64,000 bases of DNA from JAHEGP01 sp963792875 (GCA_963792875.1 CAWBXV010000006.1:558001-622000), one strand, 5' to 3'. Shown: positions 26,444 through 36,272, counted from the stretch's first letter. Program-made: numbers and translations. The notes: generated from the sequence alone by a model not told the origin.

Positions 26444-27436
26444 CTAGCTTAGCGCCGCCCGGCCGCGGCAGAGCCGGGCGGCCATGTCGATGGCAGTCAG
26501 CAGGCTGCTGGGGTCGGCGGCGCCGCTGCCAGCCAGCGCAAGGGCCGTGCCGTGGTCGACAGAGGTCCGCACGATGGGCAGCCCGAGGGTGATGTTGACG
26601 GTGGCGCCGAAGCCCTGCGCCTTGAGCACGGGCAGACCCTGGTCGTGATACATCGCCAGCACGGCGTCGGCCGTCTGCAGCGCTGCCGGGGTGAAGGCCG
26701 TGTCCGCCGGGACCGGACCGCTGACCAGGTAGCCGTCACGGCGGCAGTCGGCCAGCACCGGTTCGATCACGTCGATTTCCTCCCGCCCCAGGTGCCCGCC
26801 CTCTCCGGCGTGCGGGTTCAGTCCCAGCACCATGATGCGAGGACGGGCGTAGCCGAAGCGGCTGCTCAGTTCGGCGTGCAGAATGTCCAGGGTCTGCCGC
26901 AGACTGCTCCTGCTCAGGGCATCGCTCACGGCTCGCAGCGGCAGGTGGGTGGTCGCCAGCGCCACGCGCAGTTCCCGGTTGGCGAGCATCATGACGACGT
27001 GGTCGGTGCCGGTGCGCCGGGCGAGATATTCGGTGTGGCCGCTGAATGGCACCCCGGCGTCGTTGATGATGGCCTTGTTGACCGGGCCGGTCACCATGCC
27101 GTCAAAGCGGCCATCGAGGCAGCCGTCGGTGGCGCGGTCCAAGGTCTCCAGCACGTAGTGTGCGTTGGCGGGGTCGAGCACACCCGCTGCGCTGGCGGTG
27201 GCCAGGGGCACGGGGCTGACCCAGAGTCGGCCGCGCGCAGCGGGCGCGTCCGGCAGCGAGTCGGTGACGAGGTCCAGTTGCACGGGCAATCCCAGCGCGC
27301 GGGCGCGCTCGCTCAGCAGCGTCGGGTCGCCAATGCACACCAGGGTGGCGGCGGTGCCGCGCAGCGCCGCTTGCAGCACGATATCCGGGCCGATGCCCGC
27401 GGGCTCGCCGGGTGTCACGGCCAGGCGGGGGATCAT
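26444..27436 (-). CDS. pdxA: 4-hydroxythreonine-4-phosphate dehydrogenase
   Basis: A 330-residue NAD-dependent, metal-dependent enzyme of pyridoxal phosphate synthesis. It begins MIPRLAVTPGEPAGIGPDI. Metal-binding histidines appear in TTHLPLRAV (about 166), NPHAGEGG (about 210) and MYHDQGLPVLKA (about 268); the substrate motif is FSGHTEYLA. It lies 14 bases after surA on the same strand, the usual surA-pdxA-rsmA order. Confidence 0.97.
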   Translation of the reverse strand: MIPRLAVTPGEPAGIGPDIVLQAALRGTAATLVCIGDPTLLSERARALGLPVQLDLVTDSLPDAPAARGRLWVSPVPLATASAAGVLDPANAHYVLETLDRATDGCLDGRFDGMVTGPVNKAIINDAGVPFSGHTEYLARRTGTDHVVMMLANRELRVALATTHLPLRAVSDALSRSSLRQTLDILHAELSSRFGYARPRIMVLGLNPHAGEGGHLGREEIDVIEPVLADCRRDGYLVSGPVPADTAFTPAALQTADAVLAMYHDQGLPVLKAQGFGATVNITLGLPIVRTSVDHGTALALAGSGAADPSSLLTAIDMAARLCRGRAALS

Positions 27437-27450
27437 GGCGGGCCCGCTGT

Positions 27451-28767
27451 TCAGCTCTTGATGTCCACGTAGGCTTCGTCGCGAATTTTCTGCAGCCAGA
27501 CTTCGAGTTCGTCCTGGAACTTGCGCTGGTAGAGGACGCGGCGAGCGTGTTCCCGGGCATTGGCATCGCTGACGTCGTACTTTCTGCGCTCCAGGACCTG
27601 CAGAATGTGCCAGCCATACTGGCTCTGGAAGGGCTGGCTGATCTGATTGATACCGGTCTCAGCCATGGCCTGTTCGAAGGCGGGGACGAATTGCCCTTTC
27701 CCTGCCCAGCCCAGGTCGCCGCCCTCCTGGGCGCTGCCGATGTCGTCGGTGTACTGCCGCGCCAGGTCGCCGAAATTTTCGCCGCCCAGGGCGCGCTGCC
27801 GCAATTCCTTCAGCAGCGCCTGGGCCTGCTGGTCGTTGCGCACTTCTGAGACCTTGATGAGGATGTGCCGCGCGTGGGTCTGGTCGATGACCTGCTGGCC
27901 GCCGCGCTGCTCGATGAGCTGCACCAGGTGCAGGCCGGCCGCGCTGGTGATGGGGCCCGCCACCTCGCCCGGTTTCAGCGCCGGCACCGCGTCGGTAAAT
28001 ACCGCCGGCAATTCGTCGGTGCGCCGCCAGCCCAGATCGCCGCCCTGCAGCGGCGTGGCCGCCTGGCGATTGTAGTCCTCGAGCCATTCGAGCAGGGGCT
28101 TGCCCGCGCGAGTCTGCCGCGCGGCACGCTCCATCAGCGCGCGCTGAGCAGCGGCGTCGGCGCCACCGGTGTCGCCCTCCGACGGCAGCATAATGTGAGC
28201 AATGTGGTAGCGCGTCGAGGTGGCCTGGGCACCGGCCTCAGACTGCAGAAAGCTGGCGATCTCCTGATCGGTGATCTTGACCTCATCGCGCAATACGCCC
28301 TGCTGTACCTGCTGCAGGGTCATCTCACGGCGTATCTGCTCCCGCGTGTCGGTATAGGAGATGTCCTGCCGGTCGAGCTCTTCCCTGAAAGCCTCAAGAG
28401 TCATGCCGTTCTGATCGGCGACTCTGACCATGGCCTCATTGAGCTGGGCATCGGGAATGCGCACGCCGGCCCGTTGTGCCATCTGCAGCTGCAGACTCTC
28501 GACGATCATCTGCTCGGTGACGGCCTGGCGCAGCTGCGCTGCGGGAGGCGCCGGCCGTCCCTGTTTCTGCAGATTGAGCCGCACCAGGTCGAGGCGTTGT
28601 TCCAGCTCGCTCTGCATGATGATGTCGTTCTCGACCACGACGGCGACGCGGTCGAGCGGTTTCACTGCTGCGCCTGCGTCGAGACTGGCGGCCGCCAGGG
28701 CGAGGGCCAGGCAGAGATTACGCGCTGCACGCCTGGCGCCCGGAAGGCTTGGGCGCGTCATGACCAT
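27451..28767 (-). CDS. surA: Periplasmic chaperone / peptidyl-prolyl isomerase SurA
   Basis: A 438-residue periplasmic chaperone for outer-membrane proteins such as LptD. It has a signal peptide (hydrophobic LCLALALAAASLDAGA), an N-terminal chaperone domain starting VAVVVENDIIMQSELEQRL, and two parvulin (PpiC) domains at about 180-280 and 290-390. The second contains ARHILIKVSEVRNDQQA and FVPAFEQAM. A C-terminal helix completes the chaperone core. It lies 51 bases downstream of its own client gene lptD. Confidence 0.97.
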   Translation of the reverse strand: MVMTRPSLPGARRAARNLCLALALAAASLDAGAAVKPLDRVAVVVENDIIMQSELEQRLDLVRLNLQKQGRPAPPAAQLRQAVTEQMIVESLQLQMAQRAGVRIPDAQLNEAMVRVADQNGMTLEAFREELDRQDISYTDTREQIRREMTLQQVQQGVLRDEVKITDQEIASFLQSEAGAQATSTRYHIAHIMLPSEGDTGGADAAAQRALMERAARQTRAGKPLLEWLEDYNRQAATPLQGGDLGWRRTDELPAVFTDAVPALKPGEVAGPITSAAGLHLVQLIEQRGGQQVIDQTHARHILIKVSEVRNDQQAQALLKELRQRALGGENFGDLARQYTDDIGSAQEGGDLGWAGKGQFVPAFEQAMAETGINQISQPFQSQYGWHILQVLERRKYDVSDANAREHARRVLYQRKFQDELEVWLQKIRDEAYVDIKS

Positions 28768-28818
28768 CGGCTCCTGCGGCGATTGCCGCTGGTGGGTTGG
28801 CCGTCAAACGGGTGGGTG

Positions 28819-31407
28819 CTAGAGCTTATCTGCGTCATCATATTCTTCAAAACCGACAATGGAATCGTTCAGGACGGAGCGCACGCCGGTGTCGGCGCCG
28901 CCCAGACCCTTGAGTACGAACTGCAGGTAGAACCCTCTCTCGGTCTCGAATTCGGTGAACGAGGTGCCGTTGACGGTGGCGGTGGAGTTTCGCAGGCCGC
29001 TCTGGTAGACCAGACGGGCCTTCCAGCAGCACGAATTGTACTCCAGCCCGTACACATCTCCCAGCTTGCGCTTATGAAAGAAGTCGTAATTGAATTGACC
29101 CAGGAAACTCCAGTGGCGGGTGATGGGGATGATGCCCGACAGATCGGTCTGATTGATGGTGTCATCAACGAGCGTAAAGCCAGGTCTGCAGACGCTCGAG
29201 CCTGCTGCTGGCGGGTCTTCGAGGCGCACGCAGATCGGCGTCTGGGTGCGGTAGTTCTGTCCGGCATTCAGTACCAGACCCCGGTCGCCGTGGAAGCGGA
29301 ACTGCACGCCCATCTGTTCAAGATCACCGCTGTTGGTGTCGTAGAGCGTGGTGAAATAGCTGCGCAGGTTGCGCGTCCAGCGGTAGCCGACTTCACCCGC
29401 CAGCAGCGAGCTGGGGTCGGTGAACTCCCGGCGCAGCTCGTCGCAGACATCGGAGTTGTTATTGGTGCAATCGAACTGATCCAGGCCGACCTGCCGGTCA
29501 TCGAAAAAAATGGTCTGGCCAATGCTCGCCCAGATGGTGTCGGTGCCCGTGTGGTTCTGAATCAGGCGCGTGCTCAGGCCCACGGACAGCTGATTGGCAT
29601 CGTCGATGCGGTCGTAGCCGGTGAAGCGGCTCTCGCGCCAGAGCTGGTTGTAGTCGAAGGTGATGAAGCCGGTGTCGAACAGCGGCTGGTCGGACTGCTC
29701 CTGATAGCGGGTGTAGAGGTAGTACAGCCGCGGTTCCAGGGTATGGGTGTAGCGGCGGCCGAACCAGCTCGTCTCCCGGCTGAAATTCAGGCCGCCGTCC
29801 AGGCTCACCGTGGGCGTCACGGTCGAGGGGTGCGTTTCTTCCAGGGGTTGCCCGGCAGACAAGTCGTGGCTCCCGTCGAGGGCATAGAACACCGATCGCG
29901 CTTTGAGCGTCGGCGTGAGGAAGCCCCAGCTGCTGATCATGGGAAATTTGAACCCGGGTTCCAGATACAGCCTGGTGCCGGCGGCGCTCTCTTTGTCGTT
30001 GATGACGAACTGGGTGAGCTGGGTGGTGAGCAGCCAGGTGGGGCGGAACGCGAGTTCGTCAGTGGCGAGTTTGAGGGTCAGCTGCGGCAGCCGCTGGTAC
30101 TGCTCATCGACCGTGGAATCGATGACCTGGTAGCGCACGACCGTCGCCTCGAATTCCGCGATGCGGCCTAAATGGCGGATGTAGGCGCTCTGTTCCAGGT
30201 TGGTCGAGCGTTTGAGGTCCAGGCTGGTGGCGCCGCTGAGGTCTTTGAGGTAGTCGTCGTCCGAAACCTGGGTGAAATAGAGCTGGTGGTCCCAGTGATG
30301 GGGGAGATTGCCGCGTTCGTTGAGCGAAACCAGCCAGCGGGTGTCGCCGTATTCGCGGTCGTCGATCCACGAGCCGGATGCCACCCATTCGCTGAACCGG
30401 TTGAGGTGCCGGGCCTCCCCCTCGAGCGCCACGCCCCGCGAGGTAATGTAGCGTGGCGCGATGGTGGCGTCCCAGTTGGGGGCGATGTTCCAGTACCACG
30501 GCACCGTGAAATCCAGCCCCCCGGAGCTGGTCGACGTGCTCACATTGGGGAACAGCAGGCCGCTGCGGCGCTGGTTGCTGAGCGGAAACGCCAGGTAGGG
30601 GCTCCAGAACACCGGTACGTCCCACAGCCGCAGTTGTGCGTCCCGGGCCTTGCCCTCGCCGCGGCCCTGGTCGATCTCGATATCGCTGGCGCGCAGTACC
30701 CAGGCCCTGCTGGCGGGCGCGCAGCGCGTGTAGTAGCCCTCTTCCAGGTGGGTGACCGTCTCGGATTCGCGTCGGATCTCCGCCGCCCCGCCGCGGGCGT
30801 GGGACCCGTAGAAGACGAATTCCGCGTTGTACAGTGAGCCCGTGCCGGTCTTGGAGTTGAATACGGCGGCGTCGCTCTTCAGCAGCAGCCCGCTCTCGCG
30901 CAGTTCGATATCGCCGGTGGCGGATACTTCGTTGGTGATCTGATCGAAGGAGGCGGAATTCGCCCTCAGCTGGGTATTGCTGCCGATGCTGCGGGCCTGG
31001 GCGTCACGGCCGCTCTTCTCTTTGTCGCTGCCGGAACCCTCCAGCTGGGTGTCGCGCGTGAAGGCGGGCAGCAGCCGTCCGGGTTCGATGTAGGCGCCGT
31101 CGCAGTGGGGCGGCGTGACGTAGCGCTGCTCAATGGTCATCTGTTCGATCGGGTACCAGTCCAGCGACTGCCGCTTGGCATCGATGGCGGCTTGTTTGGC
31201 CTGTTTGCGCGCCAGCCGCCGCTCTTTGCGGCTGAGTTTGGCCGGTGCCGTCGCAGCTGCGCCGCAGTACTCGGTGCCAGTGCCGGCGGCGCAGGTCGGA
31301 TCATTCGGCGGTGCGGCCTGCGCGGTCGCGCTCAGCGCCATCACCACGGCCAGGGCCATGGGCGATGCGACGGGTAACAGGCCATGCGATGGCTTGAGGG
31401 CAGCCAA
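28819..31407 (-). CDS. lptD: LPS-assembly protein LptD
   Basis: An 862-residue outer-membrane beta-barrel that inserts lipopolysaccharide into the outer leaflet with LptE. A signal peptide is at the N-terminus (cleavage near AQA-AP). A periplasmic OstA-type beta-jellyroll follows (about 150-270, with DIELRESGLLLKSDAAVF-type sequence), then the 26-strand barrel region. Four cysteines can form the interdomain disulfides: two near the mature N-terminus (CAAGTGTEYC) and the adjacent pair in YNSCCWKARL near the end. The gene is divergent from amgK and upstream of surA. Confidence 0.96.
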   Translation of the reverse strand: MAALKPSHGLLPVASPMALAVVMALSATAQAAPPNDPTCAAGTGTEYCGAAATAPAKLSRKERRLARKQAKQAAIDAKRQSLDWYPIEQMTIEQRYVTPPHCDGAYIEPGRLLPAFTRDTQLEGSGSDKEKSGRDAQARSIGSNTQLRANSASFDQITNEVSATGDIELRESGLLLKSDAAVFNSKTGTGSLYNAEFVFYGSHARGGAAEIRRESETVTHLEEGYYTRCAPASRAWVLRASDIEIDQGRGEGKARDAQLRLWDVPVFWSPYLAFPLSNQRRSGLLFPNVSTSTSSGGLDFTVPWYWNIAPNWDATIAPRYITSRGVALEGEARHLNRFSEWVASGSWIDDREYGDTRWLVSLNERGNLPHHWDHQLYFTQVSDDDYLKDLSGATSLDLKRSTNLEQSAYIRHLGRIAEFEATVVRYQVIDSTVDEQYQRLPQLTLKLATDELAFRPTWLLTTQLTQFVINDKESAAGTRLYLEPGFKFPMISSWGFLTPTLKARSVFYALDGSHDLSAGQPLEETHPSTVTPTVSLDGGLNFSRETSWFGRRYTHTLEPRLYYLYTRYQEQSDQPLFDTGFITFDYNQLWRESRFTGYDRIDDANQLSVGLSTRLIQNHTGTDTIWASIGQTIFFDDRQVGLDQFDCTNNNSDVCDELRREFTDPSSLLAGEVGYRWTRNLRSYFTTLYDTNSGDLEQMGVQFRFHGDRGLVLNAGQNYRTQTPICVRLEDPPAAGSSVCRPGFTLVDDTINQTDLSGIIPITRHWSFLGQFNYDFFHKRKLGDVYGLEYNSCCWKARLVYQSGLRNSTATVNGTSFTEFETERGFYLQFVLKGLGGADTGVRSVLNDSIVGFEEYDDADKL

Positions 31408-31552
31408 TAGGGTATCTCCGGCTAGTACGGGAAGACGTGTGGAAACTCGTTCCGCAAGTGTGACGAAATCTTGTTATCTTTTGAGGAATAGTACGTCGAT
31501 AATAAAACATAACTTGCGAACTGCCCAGTTGCGGCGGGGGGAGAAGGGGAAA

Positions 31553-32563
31553 TTGCAGATAAATAATTCAACTGTGGCCGTCGACCAGCGGCGCGCCGAG
31601 CTCGATGGATGGGTGGCGTCGCGGCTGGGCGCGGCGGAGCTGCAGGGCGTGCCGGCGTCGAGCGACGCCAGCTTCCGGCGCTATTTCCGCTACCTGCACG
31701 GGGGGCGCAGCGTCATCGCGATGGACGCGCCGCCGGACCGCGAAGACTGCCGGCCCTTCGTGCAGGTGGCTCAGCTCCTGCAGCGCGCCGGCGTGCATGT
31801 GCCGGCGGTGCTGGCGCAGGACCTGGAGCGCGGCTTTCTGCTGCTGCAGGATCTGGGGCGGGAGACCTATCTCGATGTGCTCGATGAGCACAACGCGGAT
31901 GCGTTGTTCGACGATGCGCTGGGCGCGCTGCTGGCGCTGCAGCAGGCGCCTCCCGGCCCGCTGCCGCGCTATGACGAGGCGCTGCTGCGGCGTGAGCTCG
32001 AATTGTTTGCGCAATGGTATCTGCAGCGGCACCTCGGCCTGACGCTCGACGCCCGCTGGCGCACGGTGCTCGAGCGCTCTTTCCGGCTGCTGATCGACAG
32101 CGCGCTGGCGCAGCAGTGCGTGCTGGTGCACCGGGATTACATGCCGAGAAACCTCATGCGCAGCGACCCGAATCCGGGTGTGCTGGATTTTCAGGATGCC
32201 GTCATCGGGCCCATCAGTTACGATCCGGTCTGCCTGTTCCGCGATGCCTTCATCAGCTGGCCCGAACAGCGCGTGGCGGGCTGGCTGCAGACTTACTGGC
32301 AGCGCGCCCGCGCGGCGGGCCTGCCCGTGCCCGACCAGTTCGAGGCGTTCCAGCGGGATTGCGACTGGATGGGCGCGCAGCGCCATCTCAAGGTCATCGG
32401 CATCTTTGCCCGCATCCGCTACCGCGACGGCAAACCAGCTTATTTTGAGGATATACCGCGCTTTTTGGACTATCTGGCGCAGGTTGCCGAGCGCTACCGG
32501 GAGCTGGCACCGCTGCGCGAGCTGCTGGCGCTGGTGCAGGCCGCGAGCGCTGGCAGACCATGA
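31553..32563 (+). CDS. amgK: N-acetylmuramate/N-acetylglucosamine anomeric kinase
   Basis: An aminoglycoside-phosphotransferase-fold kinase that phosphorylates recycled MurNAc at C1 for direct return to UDP-MurNAc. The catalytic loop is VLVHRDYMPRNLM and the metal-binding loop VLDFQDAVIGPISYDP. An early conserved stretch is SDASFRRYFR. No ATG fits: the start is TTG 31553 (336 residues, with AGAAGGGG just upstream) or GTG 31574 (329 residues). The gene is divergent from lptD and overlaps murU by four bases, as in Pseudomonas. Confidence 0.92.
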   Translation: MQINNSTVAVDQRRAELDGWVASRLGAAELQGVPASSDASFRRYFRYLHGGRSVIAMDAPPDREDCRPFVQVAQLLQRAGVHVPAVLAQDLERGFLLLQDLGRETYLDVLDEHNADALFDDALGALLALQQAPPGPLPRYDEALLRRELELFAQWYLQRHLGLTLDARWRTVLERSFRLLIDSALAQQCVLVHRDYMPRNLMRSDPNPGVLDFQDAVIGPISYDPVCLFRDAFISWPEQRVAGWLQTYWQRARAAGLPVPDQFEAFQRDCDWMGAQRHLKVIGIFARIRYRDGKPAYFEDIPRFLDYLAQVAERYRELAPLRELLALVQAASAGRP

Positions 32564-33231
32564 GAGCGATGATATTGGCGGCCGGGCGCGGCGAGCGCAT
32601 GCGGCCATTGACCGACCGCGTGCCCAAGCCGTTGCTGGAGGCGGGCGGCAAGCCCCTGCTGCAGCACCACATCGAGCGGCTGGTGGCTGGCGGCGTGCGC
32701 GAGATGGTGATCAACACCTGCTGGCTGGGCGAGCAGATCAGGGCATTTGCGGGCGATGGCAGCCGCTTTGGTGCGTCCATCGCCTGGTCTGCCGAGGACC
32801 CGGTACTGGAAACTGCGGGGGGCATCAAGCGGGCCCTGGGCATGCTCGGTGGCGACCCGTTCATTGTGGTGAACGCCGACGTATGGAGCGATTTCGACTA
32901 TGCCGCACTGCGCGGCCGCTGTCGCGACGGTGCGCTGGCGCATCTGGTGCTGGTGCCCAACCCCAGCCATCACCCGCGCGGCGATTTTGCGCTGGACCGG
33001 CGCGGCGGCCTCGATCTGGCCGGGCCGGTGCGGTTCACCTTCGCGGGCATCAGCGTGCTCAGCGGCGCCCTGTTTGACGATGTCCCCGACGGGCCTGGAC
33101 CACTCGCTCCGGTGCTGCGGCGTCAGGCGGGCGCGGTCACGGGTGAAATTTTTCGCGGGCTGTGGTTTGATATCGGCACGCCGGCCAGGCTGGCGGAGCT
33201 CGACGCCCTGCTGGTCGATACCTTGCCCTAG
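32560..33231 (+). CDS. murU: N-acetylmuramate alpha-1-phosphate uridylyltransferase
   Basis: A 223-residue nucleotidyltransferase that converts MurNAc-1-phosphate (the AmgK product) and UTP to UDP-MurNAc, bypassing de novo synthesis and the fosfomycin target MurA. The signature is LAAGRGERMRPLTDRVPKPL (6-25), followed by NTCWLGEQI and the metal-binding VNADVWSDFD. The ATGA overlap with amgK indicates translational coupling. Together they form the cell-wall recycling pair. Confidence 0.95.
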   Translation: MRAMILAAGRGERMRPLTDRVPKPLLEAGGKPLLQHHIERLVAGGVREMVINTCWLGEQIRAFAGDGSRFGASIAWSAEDPVLETAGGIKRALGMLGGDPFIVVNADVWSDFDYAALRGRCRDGALAHLVLVPNPSHHPRGDFALDRRGGLDLAGPVRFTFAGISVLSGALFDDVPDGPGPLAPVLRRQAGAVTGEIFRGLWFDIGTPARLAELDALLVDTLP

Positions 33232-33258
33232 TCAGTACAGCTTGCCGGGAAAACTGCC

Positions 33259-33924
33259 ATGGAGTATCTCATTGCGCCGTCGATTCTGTCCGCCGACTTC
33301 GCCCGCCTGGGCGAGGAGGTCGAGCGGGTGCTGGCGGCGGGCGCGGACGTCGTGCATTTCGACGTCATGGACAACCACTACGTGCCCAATCTCACCATCG
33401 GCCCCATGGTGTGCAAGGCGCTGCGGGATTACGGCATCACGGCGCCCATCGACGTGCACCTGATGGTGTCGCCGGTGGACGAGCTGATCGGTGAGTTCGC
33501 CCGCGCCGGCGCGTCCTGGATCACCTTTCATCCGGATGCCAGCCGCCACGTCGATCGCTCCCTGCAGTTGATCAGGGACCACGGCTGCAAGGCGGGCCTG
33601 GTATTCAACCCCGCGACCGGGCTGGAGGCGGCCCGCTATGTGATGGACAAGCTGGACCTCATGTTGCTGATGTCGGTCAATCCGGGCTTCGGCGGACAGA
33701 AATTTATTCACGCCATGCTCGACAAGCTGCGCGAGGCGCGGGCGCTGATCGACCGCAGCGGTCGGGACATCCGCCTCGAGATCGACGGCGGCGTCGGCCC
33801 GGCCAATATCCGCGCGATCGCCGCGGCGGGTGCGGACACGTTCGTGGCCGGCTCGGCGATCTTCGGTGCCGGCGACTACGGCGAAGCCATCGCCGCGATG
33901 CGCGCCGAGCTCGAGGGTTTGTGA
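33259..33924 (+). CDS. rpe: Ribulose-phosphate 3-epimerase
   Basis: A 221-residue TIM-barrel enzyme that interconverts ribulose-5-phosphate and xylulose-5-phosphate in the pentose phosphate pathway. Motifs are IAPSILSADFARLGEEV (5-21), VVHFDVMDNHYVPNLTIGP (metal site), DVHLMV, the MSVNPGFGGQKFI loop, and LEIDGGVGPANI. It overlaps the gph start by four bases. The rpe-gph-trpE order is also found in Pseudomonas. Confidence 0.97.
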   Translation: MEYLIAPSILSADFARLGEEVERVLAAGADVVHFDVMDNHYVPNLTIGPMVCKALRDYGITAPIDVHLMVSPVDELIGEFARAGASWITFHPDASRHVDRSLQLIRDHGCKAGLVFNPATGLEAARYVMDKLDLMLLMSVNPGFGGQKFIHAMLDKLREARALIDRSGRDIRLEIDGGVGPANIRAIAAAGADTFVAGSAIFGAGDYGEAIAAMRAELEGL

Positions 33925-34625
33925 CGCCCGCCGGCGTGACTGCGCTCGACCGCATGTGGGCGGATGCCGCGCCCCGCGGCCTGCTGTTCGACCTGGATGG
34001 CACCCTGGTGGACAGCGTGCCGGACCTGGCGGCGGCGATCGATGCCATGCTGGCCGACCTGGGGCTGCCGGCCGCGGGTCCGCTGCGGGTGCGTGGCTGG
34101 GTGGGCGAGGGCGCAGCCATGCTGGTGCGGCGGGCGCTGGCAGGCGTGGTGAACGCCGCGCCCGCTGACATCGAGGCCGCGCAGGTGGAGGCGGCGCTGG
34201 AGCGCTTCCTGATCCATTACGACCGGTGCTGTTGCCATGCCACGCGCCTCTATGACGGCGTCGAGGAGGCGCTGCATGGCCTGGCGCAGCGCGGCCTGCT
34301 GCTGGCCTGCGTGACCAACAAGCCGGAGCGCTTTACGCAGCGGCTGCTGCGGCATTTCGGGCTCGATCAGCTGCTGAGGGTGAGCGTCGGTGGTGACAGC
34401 CTGGCGACGCGCAAGCCCGATCCGGAGCCGCTGCGGGTGGCCGCCGCCCGCCTCGGCGTGCCGCTGGCAAGCTGCGGCATGGTGGGCGACTCGTCCATTG
34501 ATGTCGCCGCGGCCCGCGCCGCCGGTATCCCCGCGATCGCGGTCACTTACGGCTATCAGCGCGAGCCGTCGGGGGCCGACTGGCTGGTGGACGACCTGCG
34601 CGAACTGCTGCCGGGTCGGCGCTGA
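33921..34625 (+). CDS. gph: Phosphoglycolate phosphatase
   Basis: A 234-residue HAD-family hydrolase that removes phosphate from 2-phosphoglycolate formed during DNA repair. The start is GTG overlapping the rpe stop (GTGA). The catalytic motif LLFDLDGTLVDSVPDL lies at about 17-32. A helical cap follows, with motif II in VTNKPERF, motif III around RKPDPEPL and motif IV MVGDSSIDVAAARAAG. Length and motif spacing are typical. Confidence 0.95.
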   Translation: MTPAGVTALDRMWADAAPRGLLFDLDGTLVDSVPDLAAAIDAMLADLGLPAAGPLRVRGWVGEGAAMLVRRALAGVVNAAPADIEAAQVEAALERFLIHYDRCCCHATRLYDGVEEALHGLAQRGLLLACVTNKPERFTQRLLRHFGLDQLLRVSVGGDSLATRKPDPEPLRVAAARLGVPLASCGMVGDSSIDVAAARAAGIPAIAVTYGYQREPSGADWLVDDLRELLPGRR

Positions 34626-34662
34626 AGGCGAAGGCTTGCTTTTCAGCCCAGCGCACGGCGGG

Positions 34663-34668
34663 TACAAT
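34663..34668 (+). promoter_or_regulatory. Possible -10 element upstream of trpE
   Basis: TACAAT lies about 112 bases upstream of the trpE ATG; a weak TTTCAG sits 16 bases further up. The 154-base gap contains no Trp-rich leader peptide, so there is no sign of classical attenuation. Confidence 0.35.
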
Positions 34669-34779
34669 GGCGCGGGTGCCGCGCGAGCATTCGCCATTCG
34701 CGGTGGGCGGCCCGCTGCCGCCACGGCTCGGGCCAATGGTCGTTCGCCAGCCGCCCTCCCAGCCCATTCAGGACGCACG

Positions 34780-36261
34780 ATGACACCTTCCCAGTTCGAC
34801 CAGTTGGCAGCGCAGGGATACAACCGCATCCCGGTGACCCGTGAGGTGCTGGCCGATCTCGACACGCCGTTGAGCAGCTACCTTAAGCTCGCCCGGGGGC
34901 CGTACTCCTACCTGTTCGAGTCAGTCGAGCACGGCGAGAAGTGGGGGCGCTATTCCTTCATCGGCCTGCCTTGCCGCACGGTGCTCAAGGCGCGGGGGCA
35001 GCGGGTATGGGTCGAGGTGGATGGCGCCGTGGTGGAGTCGCAGGACGGCGTCGATCCGCTGGCCTTCATCGAGGCGTTTCAGCAGCGCTACGTGGTGCCC
35101 GACCTGCCTGAGCTGCCACTGTTCAACGGCGGGCTGGTGGGTTATTTCGCCTACGATGTGGTGCGCCTGGTCGAGCGACGCCTGGCGGACACCGCGCCGC
35201 CCGATCCGTTGCACACCCCGGACATCCTGCTCATGGTGTCCGAGGAAGTGCTCATCTTCGACAATCTGACCGGCATTCTGACCCTGGTGAGCCTGGCCGA
35301 TGCCGGCGCGCCCGATGCGCTGGCGCAGGCGCAGGCGCGTCTCGATGCGCTCGCCGCGGCGTTGCCGCGGCCCACGCCCGAGCTGCCGACCCTGCGTCTG
35401 CAGGCGGATGCCGCCGAGGGTGGGGGCGGGGCGGCGCCGTTCGAGTCGGGCTTTACGCAGCGCGGCTTCGAGGCGGCGGTGGAGCGCATCAAAGAGTACA
35501 TCCTCGCCGGCGACGTGATGCAGGTGGTGCCCTCGCAGCGGCTGTCGGTCGCCTTCGAGGCCGAGCCACTGAATCTTTACCGGGCGCTGCGCCGCATCAA
35601 TCCCTCGCCCTATATGTTTTATCTCGATCTGGCGGAGTTCCACATCGTGGGGTCGTCGCCGGAAATTCTCGCCAGGCTGCAAGACGGCCGGGTGGAAGTG
35701 CGGCCGCTGGCGGGGACGCGGCGGCGGGGGCGGGATGCCAGTGAGGATCGCGCTCTGGAGCGGGAGCTGTTGGCCGACCCCAAGGAGATCGCCGAGCATC
35801 TGATGCTGATCGACCTCGGCCGCAACGATGTCGGCCGCGTCAGCGAGACCGGCACCGTGCAGGTGACCGACCAGATGACGGTGGAGCGCTACTCCCACGT
35901 CATGCACATCGTCTCCAATGTCTCGGGCCAGCTGCGCGCCGGCTTGAGCGCCATGGATGTATTGCGCGCGGCGCTGCCGGCGGGCACTTTGAGCGGCGCG
36001 CCGAAGATCCGCGCCATGGAGATCATCGACGAGGTCGAGCCCGTCCGGCGCGGCGTCTACGGCGGGGCGGTCGGTTACCTGGCCTGGAATGGCAATATGG
36101 ACACCGCCATCGCCATCCGCACCGCGCTGATTGCCGACGGCAAGCTGCACGTGCAGGCGGGCGCGGGTATCGTTGCCGACTCGGTGCCCCGCCTGGAGTG
36201 GGAAGAGACCATGAACAAGGCGGGCGCGATGTTCCGTGCGGTGGCCATGGTCAGCGCCTGA
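34780..36261 (+). CDS. trpE: Anthranilate synthase component I
   Basis: A 493-residue chorismate-using subunit that, with TrpG, makes anthranilate for tryptophan. ATG 34780 gives MTPSQFDQLAAQGYNRIPV, the family N-terminus; an open upstream extension overlaps gph. The feedback-inhibition site FESVEHGEKWGRYSFIG lies at about 46-62. C-terminal catalytic motifs include PSPYMFYLDL, GTRRRGRD, LIDLGRNDVGRV and LSGAPKIRAMEIID. The partner genes trpGDC are about 2.4 kb downstream, separated by minCDE. Confidence 0.96.
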   Translation: MTPSQFDQLAAQGYNRIPVTREVLADLDTPLSSYLKLARGPYSYLFESVEHGEKWGRYSFIGLPCRTVLKARGQRVWVEVDGAVVESQDGVDPLAFIEAFQQRYVVPDLPELPLFNGGLVGYFAYDVVRLVERRLADTAPPDPLHTPDILLMVSEEVLIFDNLTGILTLVSLADAGAPDALAQAQARLDALAAALPRPTPELPTLRLQADAAEGGGGAAPFESGFTQRGFEAAVERIKEYILAGDVMQVVPSQRLSVAFEAEPLNLYRALRRINPSPYMFYLDLAEFHIVGSSPEILARLQDGRVEVRPLAGTRRRGRDASEDRALERELLADPKEIAEHLMLIDLGRNDVGRVSETGTVQVTDQMTVERYSHVMHIVSNVSGQLRAGLSAMDVLRAALPAGTLSGAPKIRAMEIIDEVEPVRRGVYGGAVGYLAWNGNMDTAIAIRTALIADGKLHVQAGAGIVADSVPRLEWEETMNKAGAMFRAVAMVSA

Positions 36262-36272
36262 GGGGGGCGCTG
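36252..36272 (+). terminator. Possible weak terminator overlapping the trpE stop
   Basis: CAGCGCC and GGCGCTG form a seven-base stem with the trpE stop codon in the loop. A run of seven Ts lies about 12 bases further on. The spacing is longer than ideal. Confidence 0.3.

Noticed and set aside
31133..31552. N-terminal extension of AmgK
   Set aside because: The open frame upstream runs antisense through the lptD start and lacks kinase sequence; the family begins near 31553-31574.
34626..34779. trp attenuator leader before trpE
   Set aside because: The only short frame starting there has no Trp codons, and no terminator/antiterminator pair was found.
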